Of a DNA stretch of 64,000 nt, positions 1 to 8,333 are shown piece after piece. Origin of the DNA: Phyllobacterium endophyticum (lineage in GTDB: Bacteria > Pseudomonadota > Alphaproteobacteria > Rhizobiales > Rhizobiaceae); the NCBI RefSeq assembly GCF_003010935.1, contig NZ_PGGN01000001.1, forward strand, positions 1,302,001 through 1,366,000. The letters run 5' to 3'. The translations under genes were made by a program, and so were the position numbers. Numbering within the stretch: the stretch's first letter is position 1; the number at the start of each line of letters is the position of its first letter. A model generated the notes under the pieces. It was given only the letters and a program-made list of their open reading frames with translations. It had not been told where the DNA came from and did not search any database.

Positions 1-470
1 ATCGGCTCGGCACGCATTACGAAGCGCTTCCGGTCAACCAGCCGAAATGCCCCGTGCACCATTACCACAAGGATGGCCAGATGAATTTCTTCGGCCAGAA
101 GACCGGCAATGTGGATGCGTATTACGAGCCGAACAGCTTCTCCGGCGCAGCAGAACAGCCATCGGCGAAAGAGCCGCCGCTGAAGCTTTCCGGAGATGCC
201 GATCGTTACAATCATCGCCTCGGCAATGACGACTACGGCCAGGTGACTGCCTTGTTCAACCTCTTCGACGCCGGTCAGCGGTCGCGTCTGTTCTCCAACA
301 TTGCTGCGGCGATGGATGGCGTTCCGGGCGAGATCATCGAGCGGCAGCTCGTTCATTTTGCCCGTATCCACCCGGAATACGAAGCGGGTGTCCGTGCGGC
401 GCTGAAAGTAGCGCATGGCTATGAGGCGAGCGCTATCTCGCAGGAAGAAAAAGGCGTCGCTGCCGAGTAA
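1..470 (+). CDS. katA: Catalase, C-terminal part (5' end outside window)
   Basis: Partial gene entering from the left edge. Translated from base 3, it gives about 155 residues beginning [20 protein letters not shown]. That is the conserved segment of monofunctional haem catalases leading into the YHKDG motif and the catalase-related C-terminal domain. The protein would convert hydrogen peroxide to water and oxygen in the cytoplasm. The catalytic His/Asn and the haem-ligand Tyr would lie upstream of the window and cannot be checked. The gene ends at TAA and is followed about 30 bases later by a hairpin terminator. The family call is secure; the exact subgroup (small-subunit catalase) is inferred. 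Confidence 0.9.
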   Translation, partial: RLGTHYEALPVNQPKCPVHHYHKDGQMNFFGQKTGNVDAYYEPNSFSGAAEQPSAKEPPLKLSGDADRYNHRLGNDDYGQVTALFNLFDAGQRSRLFSNIAAAMDGVPGEIIERQLVHFARIHPEYEAGVRAALKVAHGYEASAISQEEKGVAAE

Positions 471-500
471 TCGACACTGAAATCCATTCTCGTAACAATC

Positions 501-531
501 ACAAAGCCGGGGCTTCATGCTCCGGCTTTGT
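501..531. terminator. Hairpin terminator between katA and the toxin gene (copy 1)
   Basis: A near-perfect 13-bp stem (ACAAAGCCGGGGC against GCTCCGGCTTTGT, one G-T pair) closes a TTCAT loop. It sits between the converging katA and vapC-like genes and could stop both transcripts. Bases 503-529 are repeated exactly at 1225-1251. Confidence 0.7.
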
Positions 532-533
532 CA

Positions 534-920
534 TCAGATCTTCATGGCCAATGGATGGCCAGCAAGCGCCCGGTCTATCGTAGCAAGGACCAGGTTTTCG
601 ACAGAGCATTGCGCCAGCAGCAATCGATCGAATGGATCGCGCGTCGGAGGTTCGGGGTCGGCAGCGGCGATTACATGACCTGCCTGGATGGGCAGGATGG
701 AAAGTCCGGTCGCTTCGATATAGCCTGCGATGAGTTCCAGTGGCATGCCGGGATCAAGCTTCCCCAAGCGTGTCTTGATGGCTGTTTCCCAAAGACTTGC
801 GGCACTGACGAAGCCCTCGCTCGATGGGTCGGTCAAGCGGGACGCAATTTTGGGATGTTGCCTGGCCAAGCTTCGCTGAAGTAGGCTCAGCACGATATGC
901 GTATCTAGAAGGACGCGCAT
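534..920 (-). CDS. vapC: PIN-domain toxin of a type II toxin-antitoxin pair (VapC-like)
   Basis: This 128-residue protein has the PIN ribonuclease signature: an N-terminal LLDTH with Asp6, an acidic Glu45 in SLWETAIK, and DPFDRLLLAQ with Asp95 and Asp98, which together would bind the metal. PIN toxins cleave RNA (tRNA, rRNA or mRNA) to arrest growth and are neutralised by a cognate antitoxin. The ATG at 920 shares its A with the TGA of the upstream antitoxin gene, so the two are translationally coupled. The RNA target cannot be told. The module lies between two copies of the same terminator hairpin, which suggests insertion into this spot. Confidence 0.88.
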   Translation of the reverse strand: MRVLLDTHIVLSLLQRSLARQHPKIASRLTDPSSEGFVSAASLWETAIKTRLGKLDPGMPLELIAGYIEATGLSILPIQAGHVIAAADPEPPTRDPFDRLLLAQCSVENLVLATIDRALAGHPLAMKI

Positions 921-1186
921 CAGCTGCCGGACTGACTTTTCAGCAGGAAGTCTTCGGGAAGCGGTGCGTCGAAGTCTTCGGCAATGAAAGGTACCGGATT
1001 CGTAACACCCTTGGAACGGAGATAAGCCTCGCCGGAGGCCAGATCGATGCCGCCGCGTTTTTGATGCGGCACCAGATCAACGATAGGGCGTCCATTGCGG
1101 GTAACAACTATCGTCTCGCCCGCTTCGACTTCTCGCGCAAGTTCGGTCAAGTGATTTTTGGCGTCGCGGATGGAGACTATCTTCAT
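920..1186 (-). CDS. Phd/YefM-family antitoxin
   Basis: The 88-residue product starts MKIVSIRDAKNHLTELAREV and continues with GETIVVTRNGRPIVDLVP, the classic Phd/YefM antitoxin fold that binds DNA and the toxin. I start at the ATG at 1186, which begins the conserved domain. An in-frame start at 1213 would add nine unrelated residues. The gene precedes the PIN toxin with a one-base stop-start overlap, the usual antitoxin-first order. The antitoxin would bind the PIN toxin and autoregulate the pair. It ends with an acidic, likely toxin-wrapping C-terminal tail. Confidence 0.87.
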   Translation of the reverse strand: MKIVSIRDAKNHLTELAREVEAGETIVVTRNGRPIVDLVPHQKRGGIDLASGEAYLRSKGVTNPVPFIAEDFDAPLPEDFLLKSQSGS

Positions 1187-1223
1187 GACCGGAAAGTAGC
1201 TGCATGTAGCCACTTAGTCAATG

Positions 1224-1259
1224 AAAAGCCGGGGCTTCATGCTCCGGCTTTCTTTTCTT
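1224..1259 (+). terminator. Duplicate of the katA terminator hairpin (copy 2)
   Basis: The stem-loop (AAAAGCCGGGGC, loop TTCAT, GCTCCGGCTTT) is followed by CTTTTCTT, so it has the better U-tract of the two copies. Its 27-base core at 1225-1251 is identical to 503-529. It lies upstream of the antitoxin start and before rsmB. It may be the original katA terminator, displaced by insertion of the toxin-antitoxin module. Confidence 0.65.
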
Positions 1260-1305
1260 GTTACGGCCATGTATGCGACACTCTTGATTAAACAAAGGAA
1301 TGCAC

Positions 1306-2595
1306 ATGCGACTTGGTGGACGCCTGCAGGCGGCAATCGAAGTTCTGGAAGATATCGAGAACCGTAAGCGCCCGGCTTCCGATGCGCTGAAGGATTGGGG
1401 ATTGTCGCACCGCTTTGCCGGTGCTGGAGACCGTGCGGTCATCGGCAATATCGTCTATGACGCGCTTCGGCGGAAATTGTCGCTTGGCTGGCGCATGGAT
1501 AGCGACGCGGCGCGACACATCGCCTTTGGGGTCCTGCTTTCCGATGCTGAACTCGACATTGAAGACGTCAACACGGCTTTGGAAGGCGACAAATTTGCGC
1601 CTGAACCGCTGGAGGCCGACCGCGTGGCGCTTTGGGGCGAACGTGATCCGGCGTCCGCCCCGGATAATATCCGCGCCGACGTACCCGAATGGTGCATTCC
1701 GCATTTTCAGGCTGTCTTTGGAGACAAATGGGCAGACGAGGCTGCGGCACTCAGCGACCGCCCGCCCGTGGACCTGCGCGTAAATACTTTGAAGGCCGAC
1801 CGCGACAAAGTTCTCAAGGAACTCGCGAGAGCCGGTGCCAACCCTGCGCCGCTGCTTGAAACCGCAGTGCGCGTGCCGCCATTGCGTGCCATGGGTCGCC
1901 ATCCAAATGTCCAGGCAGAACCGGCCTTCCAGCGCGGACTGTTCGAAGTCCAGGATCTGGGCTCCCAATTGGCGGCAAAGCTTGGCAACGCCAAGGCCGG
2001 CGAACAGGTTCTGGACTATTGCGCCGGAGCAGGCGGAAAAACTCTCGCGTTGGCCGCGGAAATGGAAAACAAGGGGCAGATCCACGCCTATGACGCCGAA
2101 CGCGCGCGCCTTGCCCCCATATTCGACCGGTTGAAGCGGGCAGGGGTTCGCAATGCGCAGGCGCATGCCAATGTCGGCGATCTTCTGCCACTCGAAGCGC
2201 AGATGGATATGGTTCTTGTCGACGCACCTTGCACCGGTTCCGGCACTTGGCGGCGCAGGCCCGATGCGAAGTGGCGCCTCAGTGATCAGCAACTTGAGCG
2301 GCGCGAGGTGGAGCAGCGCGAGGTACTTGACGCGGCAAAAGCTTACGTGAAGCCCGGCGGCCGGCTGGTCTATATCACCTGCTCGCTCTTCGCGCCCGAG
2401 AATGGCGATCAGGTTGCGGCATTTCTTGCAGCAAACAGCAGCTACAGCGTCATCGATACGCAGCCACTGTGGGAGCAGGCGGTTTCAGCAAAGTCACGAT
2501 TCCGACCCTTGTTCAAGGACGGAACAGCGATTCTTTCCCCACTGTCCACGTCGACAGACGGGTTTTTCATTTCGGTTCTCAGACGCGAAAAATAA
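1306..2595 (+). CDS. rsmB: 16S rRNA (cytosine-5)-methyltransferase of the RsmB/Sun family
   Basis: An SAM-dependent rRNA m5C methyltransferase of 429 residues. The N-terminal third resembles the NusB-like RNA-binding region. The Rossmann catalytic part shows LDYCAGAGGKT (about 236-246, SAM binding), DAPCTGSGT with Cys309, and ITCS with Cys359; the two cysteines are the catalytic pair of this family. RsmB methylates C967 of E. coli 16S rRNA; the same site here is inferred. The ATG at 1306 is preferred because AAAGGA at 1294-1299 is spaced six bases from it and abuts the alternative ATG at 1300. Confidence 0.88.
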   Translation: MRLGGRLQAAIEVLEDIENRKRPASDALKDWGLSHRFAGAGDRAVIGNIVYDALRRKLSLGWRMDSDAARHIAFGVLLSDAELDIEDVNTALEGDKFAPEPLEADRVALWGERDPASAPDNIRADVPEWCIPHFQAVFGDKWADEAAALSDRPPVDLRVNTLKADRDKVLKELARAGANPAPLLETAVRVPPLRAMGRHPNVQAEPAFQRGLFEVQDLGSQLAAKLGNAKAGEQVLDYCAGAGGKTLALAAEMENKGQIHAYDAERARLAPIFDRLKRAGVRNAQAHANVGDLLPLEAQMDMVLVDAPCTGSGTWRRRPDAKWRLSDQQLERREVEQREVLDAAKAYVKPGGRLVYITCSLFAPENGDQVAAFLAANSSYSVIDTQPLWEQAVSAKSRFRPLFKDGTAILSPLSTSTDGFFISVLRREK

Positions 2596-2632
2596 AGCTA
2601 CATGAGTTGACGATCTAGAAGAGAGGCTACGC

Positions 2633-3088
2633 ATGTCCCGCTCCCAGGCGCTTCCGTTGTTTCTGGTATTGGTAGTCGGCGGCGGTCTCGCCATTGGCTA
2701 CGTCACGCTTCCCGGTGAATGGTATGCCGGCCTCGCCAAGCCTGCCTTCAATCCTCCAAACTGGGTTTTTGCCCCGGTATGGACGATACTGTACGTCCTC
2801 ATCGCCATCGCCGGGTGGCGGGTGTGGGACCGGGGGTTGAGCTTTCCGCAGGCCTTGTGGTGGGCGCAGTTGGCACTGAATTTCCTCTGGTCTCCGACAT
2901 TTTTCGGGTTCCAGCAGATGGGCCTTGCGCTCCTCGTCATCGTTCTTCTGCTTGTCACCATTGCGGGCTTCATCAAAGCGACGTGGAACGCCGAGCGGAT
3001 CTCGGCGGTCCTGTTCATTCCCTACCTGCTTTGGGTCGCGTTCGCGACGCTGCTCAATGCCTCGCTGTGGTGGCTCAATGCCAGCTGA
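2633..3088 (+). CDS. tspO: TspO/MBR family tryptophan-rich sensory protein
   Basis: A 151-residue integral membrane protein with about five hydrophobic helices. It carries the TspO hallmarks: NPPNWVFAPVWTILY near residues 40-54, WAQLALNFLWSPTFFG, and the terminal LNASLWWLN. TspO proteins bind porphyrins and related ligands in the cytoplasmic or outer membrane and affect tetrapyrrole and oxygen-linked regulation in alphaproteobacteria. GAGAGG lies six bases before the ATG. The nucleosidase gene follows after 19 bases, so the two are probably cotranscribed. The family call is very secure; the ligand is unknown. Confidence 0.92.
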   Translation: MSRSQALPLFLVLVVGGGLAIGYVTLPGEWYAGLAKPAFNPPNWVFAPVWTILYVLIAIAGWRVWDRGLSFPQALWWAQLALNFLWSPTFFGFQQMGLALLVIVLLLVTIAGFIKATWNAERISAVLFIPYLLWVAFATLLNASLWWLNAS

Positions 3089-3107
3089 TATGTTCGAGGA
3101 CATGGTC

Positions 3108-3728
3108 ATGATCGCTGGCAAACGCATCCTCTTCGTCATGGCTGTCGATGCCGAGTATGGCCCGCATTTGCAGCGGTTGTTTACGCCGCTGATAACTGGT
3201 GTCGGCCCGGTAGAGGCAGCGGTAAGCGTCTCGGCGACATTGGCAAGCCTGGCGGCGAACGGGTCGCTGCCGCACCTCGTCGTATCGCTGGGTTCGGCTG
3301 GCTCCCGCACGCTCGAGCAGACGGAAGTCTACCAGGCGACCAGCGTTTCCTACCGCGACATGGATGCATCGGCTCTCGGATTCCAGAAGGGCGCTACTCC
3401 ATTCCTCGATATCCCCGTCACCATACCGCTTCCCCTGCGCATACCAGGCGTCAAGGAAGCGTCGCTTTCGACCGGCGCCAATATCGTTTCCGGCAGCACC
3501 TATGACCACATCAGCGCCGACATGGTCGAGATGGAAACATTCGCCGTGCTGCGCGCCTGCCAGCGCTTCGAGCTTCCGCTCATCGGCCTGCGCGGCATTT
3601 CCGACGGCTCGGCAGACCTTCGTCATGTTGACGACTGGAAGGAGTATCTGCATGTGATCGATGAAAAGCTGGCGGGCGCTGTCGAGGCAATGGCGGCAGC
3701 AATTGAGGCGCAGGACATAATTGTCTAA
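3108..3728 (+). CDS. 5'-methylthioadenosine/S-adenosylhomocysteine nucleosidase-like protein
   Basis: A 206-residue nucleoside phosphorylase-fold protein. Landmarks are an early acidic residue (AVDAEYG, Glu16), STGANIVSGSTYDH, VEMETFAVL (Glu141/Glu143) and GISDGS (Asp166), which match the purine-ribose binding and catalytic acid positions of MTA/SAH nucleosidases. These hydrolyse MTA and SAH to adenine and a thioribose sugar in methionine salvage. I start at 3108 because GAGGA at 3096-3100 is spaced seven bases from it. A second in-frame ATG at 3102 is too close. At 206 residues it is shorter than the E. coli enzyme (232), so a related nucleosidase activity is possible. Confidence 0.78.
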   Translation: MIAGKRILFVMAVDAEYGPHLQRLFTPLITGVGPVEAAVSVSATLASLAANGSLPHLVVSLGSAGSRTLEQTEVYQATSVSYRDMDASALGFQKGATPFLDIPVTIPLPLRIPGVKEASLSTGANIVSGSTYDHISADMVEMETFAVLRACQRFELPLIGLRGISDGSADLRHVDDWKEYLHVIDEKLAGAVEAMAAAIEAQDIIV

Positions 3729-3894
3729 CCGTTCTTCTATATATCACAACGCTGGAACGTTCGATCTCCTGAAATCTGCGTCACCGCACCAGAATTGCAG
3801 TCGCCTCATCCATCTCGTGAACGATCGGAATCACTTTCGTCACAGGCGCCAGTAACCCATTGCGCCGACTCGTCATTTGCTTTAAATGCCCGCC

Positions 3895-5469
3895 ATGAAC
3901 ACTCCCACTCATCCAGATACAGTTCTCATCGTCGATTTCGGCAGCCAGGTAACGCAGCTGATTGCAAGGCGCGTGCGTGAAGCCGGCGTCTACTCCGAGA
4001 TCGTTCCCTTCCAGTCCGCAGGCGAAGCTTTCCATCGCATCGATCCGAAAGCCGTCATCCTCTCCGGCAGCCCGCACTCCACGGTTGACATCGGCAGCCC
4101 GCGTGCGCCGCAGGATATTTTCGATGCGAACATTCCCGTTCTCGGGATATGCTACGGCGAACAAACCATGTGCGCCCAGCTTGGCGGCAAGGTGGAAGCA
4201 GGACACCACCGCGAATTCGGCCGTGCATTTCTCGATATTCAGGAGGAATGCGCGCTGTTCGATGGCGTTTGGGCCAAGGGCACGCGCCATCAGGTTTGGA
4301 TGAGCCACGGCGACAAGGTGATGCAGATACCCGATGGCTTCAAGGTCGTCGGCACGTCCACCGGGGCGCCGTACGCTGCGATCGCCAACGAAGCGAAGAA
4401 ATATTACGCGGTACAGTTTCACCCGGAGGTCGTGCACACACCGGATGGGGCGAAGCTGCTTGAGAACTTCGTCCACCGCATTGCCGGGATCAAGGGCGAC
4501 TGGTCGATGTCGGCTTACCGTGAAAAAGCTGTAGACCTCATCCGCAAGCAGGTCGGCGACAAAAAGGTTATCTGCGCCCTGTCGGGGGGCGTCGACTCAT
4601 CCGTTGCAGCCTTGCTTATCCATGAAGCGGTGGGCGACCAGCTGACATGCATCCTCGTCGATCACGGCCTGATGCGCAAGAATGAGGCAGCGGACGTCGT
4701 TCAGATGTTCCGCGAACATTATAACCTGCCGCTTATTCTCGTGAATGCGCAGGATCGGTTCATTGATGCGCTCGAAGGCGAAGCCGATCCGGAAAAGAAG
4801 CGCAAGACGATTGGCAGGCTCTTTATCGAAGTCTTTGAGGAAGAAGCTAAAAAGCTTGCCAAGGATGGGGTGACGGCAGATTTCCTGGCACAGGGTACGC
4901 TCTATCCCGACGTGATCGAGAGTGTCTCCTTCACCGGCGGGCCGTCGGTGACGATCAAGTCGCATCACAATGTCGGCGGACTTCCAGAGCGCATGAACAT
5001 GAAGCTGGTCGAACCCCTCCGTGAACTCTTCAAGGACGAGGTACGTGCGCTCGGCAAGGAGCTTGGCCTGCCCGACCATTTCATCGGGCGTCATCCGTTC
5101 CCGGGACCAGGTCTGGCGATCCGCTGCCCCGGCGGCATCACGCGCGAGAAGCTGGATATCCTGCGGGAGGCGGATGCGGTCTATCTGGATGAGATTCGCA
5201 AGGCCGGTCTTTACGACGTCATCTGGCAGGCGTTTGCCGTATTGTTGCCGGTACAGACCGTCGGTGTCATGGGCGATGGCCGCACCTATGAATTCGTCTG
5301 TGCACTACGTGCCGTGACGTCGGTGGATGGCATGACTGCTGATTTCTACCACTATGACATGAGTTTCCTCGGCCAGGCCGCGACCCGTATCATCAATGAA
5401 GTCAAGGGCATCAACCGGGTTGTTTATGACGTCACTTCAAAGCCGCCGGGCACAATCGAGTGGGAATGA
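3895..5469 (+). CDS. guaA: GMP synthase (glutamine-hydrolysing)
   Basis: Converts XMP, ATP and glutamine to GMP. About 524 residues. The class I glutamine amidotransferase domain comes first (ILIVDFGSQ-like start, [10 protein letters not shown] with the nucleophilic Cys, FHPEV with the catalytic His). The ATP-pyrophosphatase domain follows ([11 protein letters not shown]-loop), then the dimerisation domain ending in the typical [10 protein letters not shown]. The start is taken at 3895 (MNTPTHPD); an in-frame ATG at 3886 adds three residues and neither has a clear ribosome site. The gene is monocistronic, 166 bases from the nucleosidase gene. Confidence 0.96.
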   Translation: MNTPTHPDTVLIVDFGSQVTQLIARRVREAGVYSEIVPFQSAGEAFHRIDPKAVILSGSPHSTVDIGSPRAPQDIFDANIPVLGICYGEQTMCAQLGGKVEAGHHREFGRAFLDIQEECALFDGVWAKGTRHQVWMSHGDKVMQIPDGFKVVGTSTGAPYAAIANEAKKYYAVQFHPEVVHTPDGAKLLENFVHRIAGIKGDWSMSAYREKAVDLIRKQVGDKKVICALSGGVDSSVAALLIHEAVGDQLTCILVDHGLMRKNEAADVVQMFREHYNLPLILVNAQDRFIDALEGEADPEKKRKTIGRLFIEVFEEEAKKLAKDGVTADFLAQGTLYPDVIESVSFTGGPSVTIKSHHNVGGLPERMNMKLVEPLRELFKDEVRALGKELGLPDHFIGRHPFPGPGLAIRCPGGITREKLDILREADAVYLDEIRKAGLYDVIWQAFAVLLPVQTVGVMGDGRTYEFVCALRAVTSVDGMTADFYHYDMSFLGQAATRIINEVKGINRVVYDVTSKPPGTIEWE

Positions 5470-5533
5470 GTGGAGCCGCGGCAGTTATCTGCAACGAAGT
5501 CCACATCGAGTGATTGGCGTTCAAATCTGCTCC

Positions 5534-6409
5534 TCAAGTTTCCACCAGTCTTGAAGACAGGAATTCGATAAAGCGCTGCGTCTTGGCCGGGATAAGGCGA
5601 GTTTCGGTGACCGCGTAAATGCTGACCGGCGACCCCTCCCATTCGGGCAGGATACGCTGGAGCTTGCCGGAGGCGAGGTCATCGGCAACGATCCTCTCGG
5701 GAAGCAGGGCAATGCCCTGGTGGTTGACCGCCAATGCCCGGATCATTCCAACGCTGTTGACTGTGAAGCGGCCGCGAACGCCGACATCCATTCTGTCCGT
5801 CCCCTGATGTAGATTCCACGTCGCGGCTCGCGGCATGCAGATGCATTCACGCTCCGCGAGATCCGCCGGTGTTGCAGTCTCGCCTGTCGCTTGCAGATAG
5901 GCTGGCGACGCATAGAGATAGCGGGAATGCCGCCCGATCAGGCGAGCGATCAGACCGGAATCCTCCAGTTTTCCCATGCGGATCGCCACGTCGAACGGCT
6001 CGGCTATCAAATCGACGCGGCGTGGAGTGAGGTCGAATTCAAACGTGATGCCGGGATAGTGCTGGGCGAAATCGGCAATGATCGGCGTGAGATAGAAAAT
6101 AGCGAAATCGACCGGGAGCGAAACCCGCAGGACACCGCTTGGCTGTTCCAACATTGCCCCGAGCTGCTCGTGCGCGAGCCGCGCCTCCTCGACGATTCGC
6201 TTGCTTCGTTCATAATAAAGCTGGCCCGCCTCGGTGAGCTCAATCCTGCGCGTCGTGCGATGCAGCAGTCTCAAGCCGATCGCCTTCTCCAGTTCGCTGA
6301 TACGCCGCGACAGGGTGGAGTTTGGCATGCCGAGAGCCTCGGCCGCCTTCCGGAAGCTTCTTGCTCTCGCCACCTCCACGAACAGCGCCATGTCATTCAG
6401 GTGACTCAT
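5534..6409 (-). CDS. LysR-family transcriptional regulator
   Basis: A 291-residue regulator with an N-terminal winged helix (SFRKAAEALGMPNSTLSRRISELEKAIGL...LTEAG, residues about 17-55) and a C-terminal periplasmic-binding-like effector domain. The start at 6409 is backed by TGGAG six bases upstream. It resembles the subgroup that commonly controls divergent oxidoreductase genes. It is transcribed divergently from the Old Yellow Enzyme gene at 6507, with under 100 bases between the starts, so it probably regulates that gene and itself. The inducer is unknown; electrophilic enones or quinones would fit the target. Confidence 0.9.
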   Translation of the reverse strand: MSHLNDMALFVEVARARSFRKAAEALGMPNSTLSRRISELEKAIGLRLLHRTTRRIELTEAGQLYYERSKRIVEEARLAHEQLGAMLEQPSGVLRVSLPVDFAIFYLTPIIADFAQHYPGITFEFDLTPRRVDLIAEPFDVAIRMGKLEDSGLIARLIGRHSRYLYASPAYLQATGETATPADLAERECICMPRAATWNLHQGTDRMDVGVRGRFTVNSVGMIRALAVNHQGIALLPERIVADDLASGKLQRILPEWEGSPVSIYAVTETRLIPAKTQRFIEFLSSRLVET

Positions 6410-6506
6410 TGATTGCTCCATCAATGGAAAGATGATTTCAGTTTTGCTATATTTATCCCGATAACGGAATGGTGGACAAGAGGCTTCCAACGAATGGAGA
6501 ACCCCC

Positions 6507-7568
6507 ATGAATCCAGTTTTGAATCCGATCCGCATGGGCCGCTACATGCTTGCCAACCGGCTTGTCATGGCGGCCATGACCCGCAGCCGTGCGTCCTACG
6601 ACGGTACGCCGGGAGAGCTGGCTGCCGAATATTATGCCCAGCGCGCCGGTGTCGGCCTGATCGTCACGGAGGGCACACAGCCCTCGGATGACGCCCAGGG
6701 CTATCTCACCACCCCTGGCATCTACACTCCCGCGCACATCGCCGGCTGGCGGAAGATCACGTCCGCCGTACACGACAAAGGCGGCCACATCTTCGTCCAG
6801 CTCATGCACGCCGGACGCATGTCGCATCCCGACAACACGCCGCATCACCGCCAGGGCGTCGCGCCATCCGCGATCGCTCCGGGGACAGGCATGTTCACCG
6901 CGACCGGGATGCAGGACATTCCAGCTCCGCGCGAATTGACGACGGAAGAAGTGCGCCAGACCGTCGCCGATTTCCGCCGTGCGGCACGCTCGGCGATCGA
7001 AGCGGGCGCCGATGGCGTGGAGATACACGGGGCAAATGCCTATCTCGTGCAGCAGTTCTTCGCGCCGAGCGCCAACGCGCGCACGGACGAATATGGCGGT
7101 TCCATCGAGAACCGCGCCCGTTTCGCCATCGAAGTCGCCTCGGCGATCGCCGGGGAGATCGGCGCCGATCGCACCGCGATCCGTCTTTCCCCCGGCACGA
7201 CGACATGGGGTATTGACGAAGGCGCCGAAGGGCCGGACCTCTACCGGTATCTCGCTGCTGAACTCGACAAGCTCGGGCTCGCCTATGTGCACATCATGCA
7301 TCAGGGCAACGAGCCATTGCTGGCCGATATTCGCAAGCTCTGGCACCAAACGCTGATCCTGAACCGGCCAGGTCGTCCGCGCGACCAGATCGGAGCAGAC
7401 GTGGCTTCCGGTCTGGCCGATCTCGAAGCCTATGGCCAGATGGTCTTGGCCAATCCCGACTTCGTCTTGCGGCTGAAGACCAATGCAGCAATGAACGAAG
7501 CAGACCACAACACGTACTTCGGTGGCACCGCACGTGGCTACACCGACTACCCCGCCCTGAACGATTAG
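6507..7568 (+). CDS. Old Yellow Enzyme-family alkene reductase (NADH:flavin oxidoreductase)
   Basis: A 353-residue FMN-dependent TIM-barrel protein. Landmarks are MAAMTRSRA near the N-terminus, FVQLMHAGRM, EIHGANAYLVQQFF (His174 and Asn177 bind substrate in this family) and RTDEYGGSIENRARF. Such enzymes (NemA, OYE) reduce activated C=C bonds of enones, maleimides and nitro-esters using NAD(P)H. The divergent LysR gene is its likely regulator. A strong inverted repeat at 7584-7615 lies just after the stop. The physiological substrate is unknown. Confidence 0.93.
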   Translation: MNPVLNPIRMGRYMLANRLVMAAMTRSRASYDGTPGELAAEYYAQRAGVGLIVTEGTQPSDDAQGYLTTPGIYTPAHIAGWRKITSAVHDKGGHIFVQLMHAGRMSHPDNTPHHRQGVAPSAIAPGTGMFTATGMQDIPAPRELTTEEVRQTVADFRRAARSAIEAGADGVEIHGANAYLVQQFFAPSANARTDEYGGSIENRARFAIEVASAIAGEIGADRTAIRLSPGTTTWGIDEGAEGPDLYRYLAAELDKLGLAYVHIMHQGNEPLLADIRKLWHQTLILNRPGRPRDQIGADVASGLADLEAYGQMVLANPDFVLRLKTNAAMNEADHNTYFGGTARGYTDYPALND

Positions 7569-7583
7569 TATTTCGCCAGCCCA

Positions 7584-7615
7584 TCCAGCTCCAGCTCATG
7601 CGATCTGGAGCTGGA
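7584..7615 (+). terminator. Inverted repeat after the Old Yellow Enzyme gene
   Basis: Perfect 11-bp arms (TCCAGCTCCAG and CTGGAGCTGGA) enclose a 10-base loop, starting 15 bases after the stop codon. There is no T-run, so it may be a Rho-assisted or mRNA-stabilising hairpin. Confidence 0.55.
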
Positions 7616-7734
7616 CAACTCGCGTCTCCTTGCGCCCAATGTCGGAGAAATTTTGCACGACGATGTCGGTTTGTGTGGACTCCATTCGTCGTTCCAATGG
7701 CAGCCGGGAAGACGGCTTAAACAGGAGACAGGTG

Positions 7735-8103
7735 ATGCGTGTAATGGTGTTGGTAAAAGCGACAGTCGACAGCGAGAAGGGGTTTTTCCCGACGCCGGAG
7801 ACGATGGCGATGATGGAGGCGATGGGCACGTTCAACGATGAGCTGCGAAATGACGGCGTTCTGCTCGCCGGTGACGGTCTCAAGCCCTCGTCGGAGGGCA
7901 AGCGTGTCGCCTTCGACGGGCCCGGGCGTACCGTGATCGACGGGCCCTTTGCCGCGACAAGCGAACTGGTCGCCGGCTTCTGGCTCTGGGAAGTCAAGGA
8001 CATGGACGAGGCGGTTGCCTGGGTGAAGCGTTGCCCCAATCCGATGCCCGGTCCGAGCGAGATTGAAATCCGGCCGCTATACGAGATGGCTGATTTCCAG
8101 TGA
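7735..8103 (+). CDS. YCII-related (YciI/DGPF-like) domain protein
   Basis: A 122-residue single-domain protein starting MRVMVLVKATVDSE, with FDGPGRTVIDGPFAATSELVAGFWLW and the ending EIRPLYEMADF. These are the marks of the YCII-related family, a dimeric ferredoxin-like fold often annotated PhnB-like or DGPFAETKE. The family's enzymatic role is mostly unknown; some members sit next to ECF sigma factors, but none is seen here. AGGAG at 7723-7727 is spaced seven bases from this ATG, which decides the start over longer in-frame versions. It appears to be a single gene between the Old Yellow Enzyme gene and the sugar transporter cluster. Confidence 0.85.
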   Translation: MRVMVLVKATVDSEKGFFPTPETMAMMEAMGTFNDELRNDGVLLAGDGLKPSSEGKRVAFDGPGRTVIDGPFAATSELVAGFWLWEVKDMDEAVAWVKRCPNPMPGPSEIEIRPLYEMADFQ

Positions 8104-8167
8104 GGTTCTGACGCCGGGCTCGCGCATATCCAATGGTGACGCGCCAGATGCCCGGTCAGGCCACCGC

Positions 8168-8202
8168 ATGAATTAAAATTCATTGCTTGAATTATATTGA
8201 CA
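8168..8202 (+). promoter_or_regulatory. Candidate operator and -35 element before the sugar-catabolic cluster
   Basis: The palindrome ATGAATT-AA-AATTCAT (8168-8183) is followed by a further TTGAATT half-site at 8187 and a TTGACA hexamer at 8197-8202. It lies 130-165 bases before the first cluster gene, in an otherwise AT-rich patch. It is a plausible site for the SorC-type regulator encoded at 11991. No convincing -10 could be assigned. Confidence 0.4.
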
Positions 8203-8333
8203 ACTACCTCCCTTTGGGTTTGATTGATCGTTGACGGCATTCGAGGAGGATTGCCGGTCGTCATCACAAATAGTGGCCGCCTTTGATGGCACCACGGAAC
8301 CAACGGGAGGGGCTTCGGCCTCGAGGAGGACAC

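Noticed and set aside
528-1291. Plus-strand frames opposite the toxin-antitoxin genes
   Set aside because: They are antisense to the PIN toxin and Phd antitoxin, which have clear motifs and coupled starts.
3781-4476. Long minus-strand open frame opposite guaA
   Set aside because: It is a shadow of the high-GC guaA reading frame, with no ribosome site and no family resemblance.
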